This document shows, piece by piece, positions 1-8,564 of a stretch of 64,000 nt of DNA (the first letter of the stretch is position 1; each line of letters opens with the position of its first letter). The position numbers were made by a program, and so were the translations under genes. Source of the stretch: Lasiodiplodia sp. COLG20. Taxonomy: Eukaryota; Ascomycota; Dothideomycetes; Botryosphaeriales; Botryosphaeriaceae. The notes under the pieces are model-generated. The model had not been told where the DNA came from. It did not search any database and saw only the letters and a list, made by a program, of their open reading frames with translations. The stretch spans positions 486,501 to 550,500 of the forward strand of contig VNWV01000009.1 of assembly GCA_009801085.1 (NCBI GenBank), given 5' to 3'.

Positions 1-3000
1 TGACACCATCGTGACCGCAGTTTGTCGGCCCCACTCCTAGCACCATCGACGCCCTTGGAGACAAGGTCTCGGCCCGCCGCCTCGCCATCAAGTGCAACGT
101 CCCCGTCGTCCCAGGCACAGCAGACCCGGTGGAGAGATACGAGGAGGTCAAGGCCTTCACCGACCAGTATGGTTTTCCCATCATCATTAAGGCTGCCTTT
201 GGCGGCGGTGGCCGTGGCATGAGAGTGGTCCGCGGTCAGGAGAGCCTGAAGGACTCGTTCGAAAGAGCAACCTCCGAAGCGAAATCAGCATTTGGAAACG
301 GTACCGTCTTCGTTGAGCGCTTCCTCGACAAGCCTAAGCACATCGAGGTCCAGCTTCTCGGCGACAACCACGGCAACGTGGTCCACTTGTTCGAGCGTGA
401 CTGCTCCGTCCAGCGCCGTCACCAGAAGGTCGTCGAGATTGCGCCCGCCAAGGATCTCCCGCAAGAGACCCGCGATGCCATTCTTGCCGATGCGGTCAAG
501 CTGGCCAAATCGGTCAACTACCGCAACGCCGGAACCGCCGAGTTCCTGGTCGATCAGCAAAACAGATACTATTTCATTGAGATCAACCCTCGCATGTAAG
601 TGAGCCCGGAGCTTCGGACCTCCCTTTTAGGCAGCTGCTGACTTGAAACAGCCAAGTTGAACACACTATCACCGAAGAGATCACTGGAATCGATATCGTC
701 GCAGCTCAGATCCAGATTGCCGCTGGTGCCACTCTCGCTCAGCTTGGTCTGACTCAGGATCGCATTTCTACCCGTGGCTTCGCCATCCAGTGCCGCATCA
801 CCACCGAGGACCCTGCCAAGGGCTTCTCGCCGGATACGGGCAAGATCGAAGTCTACCGCTCTGCAGGTGGTAACGGCGTCCGGCTGGACGGTGGCAATGG
901 CTTTGCTGGCGCCGTCATCACTCCTCACTATGACTCCATGTTGGTCAAGTGCACTTGCCACGGCTCGACCTACGAAATTGCCCGGAGGAAGATGCTCCGT
1001 GCTCTCGTTGAGTTCCGCATCCGCGGTGTCAAGACCAACATTCCTTTCCTGGCTTCTCTACTCACTCACCCTGTCTTCATCGATGGAACGTGCTGGACCA
1101 CGTTCATCGACGACACTCCCGAGCTCTTCGCCCTCGTGGGCAGCCAGAACCGCGCACAGAAGTTGCTCTCTTATCTCGGAGATCTTGCCGTCAACGGCAG
1201 CCAGATCAAGGGCCAGGTTGGCGAGCCCAAGTTCAAGGGAGACATCCAGATTCCCGAGCTCAAGACCCACGACGGCAAGACTCTTGACGTCTCTCAGCCA
1301 TGTCAGAAGGGCTGGAGAAACATCATCGTTGAACAGGGCCCTGAAGCCTTTGCCAAAGCCGTTCGTGCGCATCAAGGCTGTCTTATCATGGACACCACTT
1401 GGCGCGATGCCCACCAGTCCCTACTCGCCACTCGTGTCAGGACTGTCGACATCCTCAACATTGCCAAGGAAACTAGCCACGCCTACGCTAATGCATGGGC
1501 GCTTGAGTGCTGGGGTGGAGCTACCTTCGATGTGGCCATGCGCTTCCTCTACGAGGATCCTTGGGACAGACTGAGGCAGATGAGGAAGCTTGTTCCAAAC
1601 ATTCCCTTCCAAATGCTGCTTAGAGGTGCCAACGGCGTCGCTTATTCCTCGCTGCCGGACAACGCCATCGAGCACTTCGTCGAGCAGGCGAAGAAGAACG
1701 GAGTCGACATTTTCCGTGTCTTCGATGCTCTCAACGATGTCGAGCAGCTCGAGGTTGGCATCAAGGCCGTCTTGAAGGCCGGTGGCGTCGCGGAAGGTAC
1801 CATGTGCTATTCTGGAGATATGCTAAACCCCAAGAAGAAGTACAACTTCGAATATTACATGGATCTTGCCGAAAAGATCGTCAAGATGGGTGCTCACGTC
1901 CTTGGCATCAAGGATATGGCCGGTGTGTTGAAGCCCAGAGCTGCCACCCAGTTGATTAGCGCCATCCGGGAGAAGTACCCCGACCTGCCTATTCACGTAC
2001 ACACACACGACTCGGCTGGTACTGGTGTCGCCTCGATGGTAGCGTGCGCCCAGGCCGGTGCCGATGCGGTCGACGCTGCCATTGACAGCTTGTCAGGCAT
2101 GACATCTCAGCCCAGCATTGGCGCTGTCCTTGCGTCTCTTGAGGGCGGTCCTCACGACCCTGGCCTTGACAGCCATGTCATCCGTCACCTCGATGCTTAC
2201 TGGGCGCAGCTCCGTCTATTGTATTCTCCCTTCGAGGCTGGGCTCACTGGCCCCGACCCTGAGGTTTACGAGCACGAGATTCCTGGTGGCCAGCTCACCA
2301 ACCTCATTTTCCAGGCTTCTCAACAGGGTCTCGGTGAGAAGTGGGCCCACACGAAGAAGGCGTATGAGGAGGCCAACGATATCTTGGGCGACATTGTCAA
2401 GGTTACGCCAACCTCGAAGGTCGTGGGTGACCTCGCCCAGTTCATGGTCTCGAACAACCTCAGCTACGATGATGTGCTCAACAAAGCCCCGCAGCTCGAC
2501 TTCCCCAGTTCTGTGCTGGAGTTCTTTGAGGGTCTCATGGGCCAACCGTACGGAGGCTTCCCCGAGCCGCTGCGCACCCAAGCTCTGCGTGAGCGCCGCA
2601 AGATGGACAAGCGCCCCGGCTTGTACTTGGAGCCCGTCAATTTTGAAAAGGTCCGCAAGGACCTCAAAGAGAAATTTGGCGGTGCAACCGAGACGGACAT
2701 TGCCAGCTTTGTCATGTACCCCAAGGTGTTCGAGGACTTCAAGAAGTTCCAGCAGAAGTACGGAGACCTGTCGGTGCTGCCGACTCGCTTCTTCTTGTCT
2801 CGGCCGGAGATCGGCGAAGAGTTCCACGTCGAGCTGGAGAAGGGTAAGGTGCTGATCCTCAAGCTCCTTGCCATTGGACCGCTGTCGGAGCAGACGGGCC
2901 AGCGCGAGGTGTTTTACGAGATGAACGGCGAGGTCAGACAAGTCACTGTGGACGACAAGCACGCAGCCATTGAGAACACCAGCCGACCCAAGGCGGACAG

Positions 3001-3273
3001 CAGCGACAGCAGCCAAGTTGGGTCCCCAATGGCTGGCGTGGTGGTTGAGGTGCGCGTGCACGACGGCTCGGATGTCAAGAAGGGTGACCCCATCGCGGTG
3101 CTCAGCGCGATGAAGATGGTAAGTCGAAAACTATGTTTGGCGAAACGAGTGGCTGACGGTGCGTCTAGGAAATGGTCATCTCGGCACCACATTCGGGCAA
3201 GATCGGCTCGCTGGGCGTCAAGGAGGGTGACTCCGTCGACGCGCAAGACCTGGTGTGCAAGATTGTCAAATGA
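1..3273 (+). CDS. pyc: Pyruvate carboxylase, 5' end outside the window
   Basis: Biotin enzyme that carboxylates pyruvate to oxaloacetate, an anaplerotic step that is cytosolic in most fungi. The window opens in an intron (1-20). Exons are 21-595, 652-3118 and 3169-3273, all joining in frame at GT-AG sites. The first exon carries the ATP-grasp glycine loop AFGGGGRGM (about 195-225) and ends in EINPRI, which continues as QVEHT across the intron. The carboxyltransferase domain starts near 1385 (DTTWRDAHQSLLATR). The C-terminal biotinyl domain has AVLSAMKM, with the biotinylated lysine codon at 3113-3115; the last intron falls straight after this motif and the protein ends DAQDLVCKIVK. Domain order (biotin carboxylase, carboxyltransferase, biotin carrier) is that of single-chain eukaryotic pyruvate carboxylase. 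The missing N-terminal part should be roughly 150-200 residues, judged from the usual family length. Identification is secure. Confidence 0.97.
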
Positions 3274-3595
3274 GAGCAGGTGCGCAGACCACGGGCCGAT
3301 GGACCCTTGGGCTAGCCGGATGTGGCCGCCACCAGACGTGGAATGTTCCTGGCTTCTGCAGCTCCGAGACCGTTTGCGGACACGGGAAGCGAGGGATGGT
3401 GGGAGGGATGGGACAGGGTGTGGGGGTGGGAACGCTGGCCATGACGTGGAGCAGCCCCACAGATTCCCCTCCTACTCTCCATTTGGGGAATGCGGAATGG
3501 CTTTCCCTTTTAGCACGACTCTCCTACCTTATCCGTAGCAATGCGTGAGATTCGTTGGATCCGACCCGTGCGAGGCGTTGACCTGTGATCTGTGT

Positions 3596-3771
3596 AACGG
3601 GGGGAGCTGAAGCTACCGTCCGGACGTAAATGTGGAATTAATAATTATACATCTACGTCCGGACAGCAGCTTCAGCTCCCTACAATATGCTTCTTGTTTT
3701 TGTTTTTTTTTTTTTAAGAAGAATTCACGAATTAACGCTAGCATTTTCAGCTCCGGGTATCCCCCTCCGTA
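3596..3771. repeat. Foldback MITE family A, copy A1
   Basis: The hairpin core is 3602-3680: GGGAGCTGAAGCT faces its own reverse complement at the right, around a loop of the AATTAATAATTATAC type. To the right lies a recognisable outer arm (about 3722-3771) with AACGCTAGC and an end close to CCCCCTCCGTA, matching the GCTAGCC...CCCCTCTGTA end of other copies. The left outer arm is missing or beyond recognition. Confidence 0.7.
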
Positions 3772-4095
3772 TGGTCGCGTGCCACATAGTACTACGCAGA
3801 TCTTGCTAGTCGCTTTTTATTCCGCCCTGCTCTCCTTAACGTAGGTGCAGAGTGGCGGAGGAGAATTGCCTGCGCCCTCCACAACTCGAACGGCCAACTT
3901 TCATCCTACTGCCGGAAACATAGCAAGAAACTGACCCTGCCACACAATGTCGGTGTCGATCTTCCTCTTCTTGTTTCCTCCTAAGCTTTCCCCCGCAAAT
4001 GACCGCTAACCAATCACGAAGAGACTGTTTCAAAGCGACCGGGGGTCAAGCCACTTACGGAGACGGCTGGTGCTGGCATGTGAACGTAAGCGCTC

Positions 4096-4282
4096 TAAAG
4101 ATGGGTGCTCGAGCCGATGGCTAGCGTGAGGATTAGCAGGGTCTTAGGAAGAACGACCGGGGTAGCTTTGCTCTGTCGATATCGCGGGAGGCTGGAAGGA
4201 CCGCAAAGTAGCTATCGCCTGGCCGTCACCGTATAATTATTAATAATTCAACGTTCGATCGCTCCAGCTACTACTCCCTGTA
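4096..4282. repeat. Foldback MITE family A, degenerate copy A2
   Basis: The left end reads TA-AAGATGGGTGC followed by GAGCCGATGGCTAGCG and AGCAGGGTCTTAG, which aligns with the left arm of the best copy at 22161. The core is badly eroded, with only TAGCTATCG and TTAATAATTCAACG still recognisable. A probable right end CTCCCTGTA lies at 4274-4282. It is assigned by similarity to the other copies only. Confidence 0.5.
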
Positions 4283-4704
4283 TACTACTGTTCCCTCGCA
4301 ACTGGGCGTCGCCAATGACGTCGCTCGCGTTTAGCTTGATCGGGGGGGCTGACGATCGCCGGCGGAAGTGCAGCGGACCGGGGCATCGAACGGCGTACCA
4401 AGCATGTCCCAGGCTGTGCGCAGACTCTGTGCAAGCTACCCTTTCCTGTGCGCCTGTGCTCCGAGCCAGCGTCCCAAACGGCGGGGTAATGTGTTCATCA
4501 TCAGGAGACTGTCATCGGCTCGCTCGCGTGGCCCTGCTGGGGGACAGGTACCGCAGAATGCAGCGGCCCGTCGCTGTGTGCCGCTGGTGAGAGGAGGGGA
4601 ACCCATTAATAAGAGGCTTTCTCCCATTTGACTTCTCGCCTTCAACGCAACCTCCCACGCTCTGCTGTACCACCAAACTCGAACCTTTCAGCACTCAAGT
4701 CACC

Positions 4705-5081
4705 ATGGCCGACAGCGGAAACACGGGCACCAACCGCCGCCGCGTACGTCCCCCATCCTGCGTGTCAGGTGGCTTCAGGTGTAGCTGACGCCATCCAGTC
4801 GTCCGCTTCCGAGCGCTTCGCTTCTCTCCAAGCCGCCAAGCGGGACGCGGGCAACGAGCGGGCGTCTGCCGCTCGCGCCAGCTTCTCCGACCAGCGGCCA
4901 GCTCCCGGCTTCCTCGGCAAGCTGTGGAACGAGTGAGTGCCACCGCGTCTGCTCTCGAACTGCCAACTGATTCATATTGCGCAGCTTCACGCGTGGGCCC
5001 GCAACATCCGGCTCGAATCCTTCCAGTGCTACTGGAACGGGGGCTGGAACCGGCTCAGGCGCCGGCACCGCGACCAAGTAA
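4705..5081 (+). CDS. Small hypothetical protein, 89 aa
   Basis: A three-exon gene is inferred: 4705-4743, 4799-4932 and 4985-5081, with introns of 55 and 52 bases having GTACGT and GTGAGT donors and CAG acceptors, all in frame. The product starts MADSGNTGTNRRR. It has a charged, alanine- and serine-rich centre (SASERFASLQAAKRDAGNE), a short hydrophobic motif GFLGKLWNDFTRG, and a low-complexity Gly/Thr/Ser tail. No signal peptide or membrane segment is seen. I do not recognise the family. Support for a real gene is the ATG in CACC context, two clean introns, and a motif-like block that looks conserved rather than random. The function is unknown; it could be a small conidiation- or stress-related protein, but nothing in the sequence proves this. 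Confidence 0.6.
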
Positions 5082-5468
5082 CTGCGGGGTATGAAGAGTG
5101 TAAGACAAGGGTGCGGAAGAGGGGAAAGAGGGCGTTTGTGGTGTTGATGACCGATGACGTCGTTCGTATTCTGTATTGTAGCAGCGTTGTTCTCACAATG
5201 GAGGATCTGGATCTCATCGCTGCCCCGCACCGTGTGGGGGAATCAACCAAGTGCAAACGCGTCAAACACGACCCGGCGCGGCGGCCCCTCCCCGCGTCGC
5301 GCGTCCGGTCTTGGCGCAGCGCGAGGGGCTGCCCGTGGCACGCAAGCTGTCCACATTAGCAACTTCGTTTTGCGGCTGCGTAAGCCTCTTTCCACCGACG
5401 TTCTTTCTTCCACTCCTTCCAATCCCTCTGCCTCAAACTCGCACCTTTCCCGGCCACTTCGCAGCAAC
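5082..5468. promoter_or_regulatory. Probable promoter region of phosphomannomutase
   Basis: This is the gap between two same-strand genes. It is pyrimidine-rich near 5385-5450 (CTCTTTCC, TTCTTTCTTCCACTCC), as is common just upstream of fungal start codons. No defined factor site is claimed. Confidence 0.4.
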
Positions 5469-6342
5469 ATGGCTCAGACCGCCTCCGCCTACCCCCCGCT
5501 GGACCAGCGGCCTGTCAAGAACACTGTCTGCCTCTTCGATGTCGACGGCACCCTGACGCCCGCCAGGCGGGTGAGTCTCCATCTCCTTGTCTGCTTGCTC
5601 TGCCGTTCCTGACCAGCCCTCTCGATGAAAACAGGACGTGTCTCCGGAGATGCTTCAGCTCCTCTCGGAGCTCCGACACAAGGTCGCCATCGGCTTCGTC
5701 GGCGGCTCCGACCTGGCCAAGCAGCAGGAGCAGCTGGGTACGCGCGAGACGGACGTGTCGACGCTGTTCGACTTCTGCTTCGCCGAGAACGGCTTGACGG
5801 CCATCCGCCTGGGCAAGACCTTGGCGTCGGATTCGTTCATCGGCTGGCTGGGTGAGGATAAGTACAAGCCGCTGGTTAACTTCTGCCTGCGCTACATCGC
5901 CGACCTCGATATCCCCGTCAAGCGCGGCACCTTCGTCGAGTTCCGCAATGGCATGATCAACGTCTCGCCAATCGGCCGCAACGCCAGCGTCGCCGAGCGC
6001 AACGACTTCGAAGCCTACGACAAGATCCATGGCGTGCGCGCCAAGTTCGTTGACGAGCTGCGCAAGGCCTTCCCCGACTACGGCCTCACTTTCAGCATTG
6101 GCGGCCAGATCTCCTTCGACGTCTTCCCCTCCGGCTGGGACAAGACCTACTGCCTGCAGCACATCGAGAACGAGAAGAACCTGCCCGGCGGCGTCGAGTA
6201 CACCACCATCCACTTTTTCGGCGACAAGACGTACAAGGGCGGCAATGACTACGAGATCTACGAGGACCCCCGCACCATCGGCCACAGCGTCACCAGCCCC
6301 GAAGACACGGCCGCCAAGCTGAAGGAGCTCTTCTTCTCGTAA
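5469..6342 (+). CDS. sec53: Phosphomannomutase
   Basis: Converts mannose-6-phosphate to mannose-1-phosphate, feeding GDP-mannose for protein glycosylation, GPI anchors and cell-wall mannan; the enzyme is cytosolic. Two exons (5469-5570 and 5635-6342) joined by a 64-base GTGAGT...ACAG intron give 269 residues, close to the family norm of about 250-270. The HAD nucleophile motif is intact as FDVDGTLTP (Asp24 and Asp26). Other eukaryotic PMM blocks follow: [32 protein letters not shown] and the C-terminal [18 protein letters not shown]. The N-terminal extension of about 18 residues is short. Start choice: first ATG in the AACATGG context directly before the conserved region. Confidence 0.96.
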
Positions 6343-6870
6343 GACACAACTAGACAACCACAACTAGTAGCCGGTGAAGATCGGGCACAACTAGATAGTG
6401 CCGTCTTCGGTGCACACCATAGTGTAGGAGCTCTGTGCAATATCCATTGATGTTGCGGTTTGGGTTGTGATGACAATAGAAAAAAAGAGCGAGCGAGAGC
6501 GAAACGGGGCAACACGGGACTTCTTTAGATAAGAACCGCGACGTGATGTCTTTTTTTACCTTTAGGCAAACAGATAGGAACAGTTATACCCCCACGAATT
6601 CACCCAAGTCGACATTCGGCCACTTAAGATGATACTGAGTTCCTTTAATCGTTTGCGGAGTGCCCCTAGCTTCACTGCCATTTGCATTCTACAGAAGGGT
6701 ATCGCTGGCAAAACCCTTAGAACAAAGGGTAATTATACCTCGTTTTTTTAAGATAATATACTATATATAGGTAGCTAAGGCGTCTACTTTTTACACACCC
6801 CCGTTTCTTATTCGCACACCCCTCTAAGATATCTACTTTTTCTCCATCGCTCACCTCAAACTTTATTTAG

Positions 6871-7114
6871 TAAATGCGGGGATCTTACCGGCATCTTATC
6901 GCGAAGAATAGTAGGGCTCTAGAATATAGCGTAACTATATCTTAGCTTTACATTAGAAAAAGTAAGACAATACGTAGATAGTTAAAGCTATCGTCTAGAC
7001 GAGAATGTCGAATTAAAAATTCTATATAGACGTTTAAGCGATAGCTTTAACTATCTATAATATAAGTAAAAGAACTAATAAATAATAGCCCGAAGGACGA
7101 ATCTCTACTTTGTA
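6871..7114. repeat. Foldback MITE family A, AT-rich (RIP-like) copy A3
   Basis: The left end TAAATGCGGGGATCTTAC aligns with TACAGAGGGGTGCTTCAG of the copy at 22161. It is followed by GCGAAGAATAGTAGGGCTC and ATATAGCGTAACTAT. The core is 6975-7058, with arms GTTAAAGCTATCGTC and GATAGCTTTAACTATC. Against the intact core at 30123-30205 the arm differences are all transitions (for example GTCCGGACG to GTCTAGACG). The right end is probably TTTGTA at 7109-7114. The span of 244 bases is close to the 248 bases of the best copy. Confidence 0.65.
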
Positions 7115-7279
7115 GACGGGAATTATCTCCTATGTATAGTAAATAGCTAGCCGTAGACGGAAATTATCTTTTATGTGTAGTGAATGGCTGGCCGTAGACG
7201 GGAATCATCTCCTATATATAGTGAACGGCTGGCCGGCCGTAGACGGGAATTATCTCCTGTGTGTAGTGAACGGCTGGCC
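7112..7279. repeat. Tandem array, 4 units of 41-45 bp
   Basis: Four head-to-tail units start GTAGACGG at 7112, 7153, 7194 and 7239 (lengths 41, 41, 45 and 41), each ending in GGCTGGCC or a variant. The third unit has an extra GGCC. Every other difference between units is a transition, fitting repeat decay by RIP. The array abuts the foldback element. Confidence 0.9.
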
Positions 7280-7541
7280 ATCGTAGACCACCTCTGTTGA
7301 CGAGACAGTAGACGGCTTCTTCGCTTGTGTCCAGCATCGTTGGTTTGGAAGGTGAGACTTTCGTAGGATTTATGTGGCGTAAGCTGATGCTTTGGTGTAT
7401 TAGAGTGAGGTAAATTGAAGCCTAAGCTGCGAGTGAGGTAGGGTTGCTTAGTTAGAACTCTCTTCCAATTCCAACACCCAGGCGGGTTCACAATCCCTGT
7501 GTCGTAAACCTTAAAAAGCCAGAGCCGCCACTCGTGCTCAC

Positions 7542-8192
7542 TCAATCCTCCGTAACAGCGAACCCCACCCGAATCCATAAGCTACACCCGACGCACCCCA
7601 CCAGCACCTCCCCAACCCCGGTTCCCGCCGTGGTCGCGGCCGCTTCCAATGCCTCCTCATCCACCACGAATCCTTTCTCCTCGCCGCATCTGCAACCTCG
7701 CCACCACCGACTACCACCTTCCGCGCCCTCTTCGTAGGCCAGGTCATCTAGATCCACAGCCTCGAGGCCGAGCCGCCATTGTGTTTCTTCTTCTTCTTCT
7801 TCTTCGTCTGCTCCTGTGTCGCCGCCCGCCGTGAGGCCGGGTTTGGCATTCAGCCGTAACGACCGATCGTGTGCCGCGCGCGTGGCCGGGTCGAGTAGTG
7901 TCTTGTAGGCGAGCGTGACGTCGTCGATGGTGTAGTTCTTGCTTGTGTTATTGCGTTTCAACAGCACCGCGCTGCCTGGATCGGCTGAGTGTGACTGGGC
8001 GGAGGCTGGTAGCTTGTCTGGGTGGTGTGTGAGGAGCGCGCGGCGGTAGGCGGCCTTGATTGTCGACGAAGATAGGGTTGTCGGCGTGGAGGAAGACGCG
8101 AAGGGCGAGGGAAGGGAGAGGATGCGGTAGGCGTTGAAGGAAGGCGACAGAGAGGCGGGCGTTGCCCCGGGCGTCGCGGTGGCGGAGGGCAT
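7542..8192 (-). CDS. dph4: Diphthamide biosynthesis protein 4 (DnaJ + CSL zinc finger)
   Basis: A J-domain protein that serves diphthamide synthesis on elongation factor 2 as iron/electron donor partner of the Dph1-Dph2 enzyme. A single exon gives 216 residues. The N-terminal J domain starts at FNAYRILSLP, has the catalytic HPD at residues 57-59 (HHPDK), and ends with AYKTLLDPATRAAHD. An acidic linker (DEEEEEEE) precedes the C-terminal CSL-type zinc site: DLDDLAYEEG, then CRCGEEKGFVV, then VGCVGCSLWIRV, giving the CxC...CxxC ligand set. The combination of J domain and CSL finger is specific for Dph4/Jjj3. A Ser/Thr/Pro-rich loop inside the J domain is longer than in yeast. The start is the first ATG of the frame before FNAY. 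Confidence 0.93.
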   Translation of the reverse strand: MPSATATPGATPASLSPSFNAYRILSLPSPFASSSTPTTLSSSTIKAAYRRALLTHHPDKLPASAQSHSADPGSAVLLKRNNTSKNYTIDDVTLAYKTLLDPATRAAHDRSLRLNAKPGLTAGGDTGADEEEEEEETQWRLGLEAVDLDDLAYEEGAEGGSRWWRGCRCGEEKGFVVDEEALEAAATTAGTGVGEVLVGCVGCSLWIRVGFAVTED

Positions 8193-8564
8193 CGGTCGTT
8201 CGCGGAGGTGGTTTGCGGTGTGTTCGTTGGGCGCGGAAGTGTAGCGCTTTCACAAATGTGAGAACCTACGGTCTACGACTGTGTGCTGACTAGTAGTTAG
8301 TGAGACGTGGACTGCGTGCAGCGGTCGGCATACATGGCTTACAGCAGGGCAGTTACGGTAAGGTGTTGATGGTAGGGAAGGAATATTGCTGTGGTAAATA
8401 ATTTCTTGGGCTCTTGAGCTCCGGCGGCGGAGACTGAAGGGTGAAACCGTCATCCCGCGGCATTTGGCCAGCCCGCACTGATCATACCCGGCAAACACCA
8501 ACGAACGATGATCTTCACGACAGACATTATTTCTCCTGCTCGACTCGGGCCCTATGATTCAGAG
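8193..8564. other. Short intergenic gap (DPH4 promoter / Dsl1-like 3' region)
   Basis: Both flanking genes run on the minus strand, so this holds the promoter of DPH4 and the 3' end of the upstream tethering gene. No repeat or other feature was seen. Confidence 0.5.

Larger units (their letters stand above)
3274..4704. other. Intergenic stretch with two foldback-element copies
   Basis: No coding region is supported here. It holds the 3' region of the pyruvate carboxylase gene, two copies of the window's foldback repeat (3596-3771 and 4096-4282), a T-rich tract near 3700-3715, and the promoter of the small gene that starts at 4705. Confidence 0.7.
6343..7541. other. AT-rich intergenic stretch with decayed repeat and tandem array
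   Basis: No gene is supported. From about 6730 the base composition changes sharply to AT-rich. The stretch holds a transition-mutated foldback element (6871-7114) followed at once by four tandem units (7112-7279). The reading frame on the minus strand across 7171-7578 simply reads through the tandem array and is not taken as a gene. Confidence 0.7.

Noticed and set aside
4436..4694. Overlapping small frames just upstream of the 89-residue gene
   Set aside because: Several frames of similar length overlap on both strands, which is typical of noise; no splice links to the gene at 4705.
5515..6363. Minus-strand frame of 282 codons opposite phosphomannomutase
   Set aside because: Antisense shadow of a secure gene; its composition mirrors the codon bias of the sense strand.
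7171..7578. Minus-strand frame containing repeated RSLYIGDDSRLRP-like units
   Set aside because: The repeats come from the DNA tandem array at 7112-7279, and the rest has no features; not a credible repeat protein.
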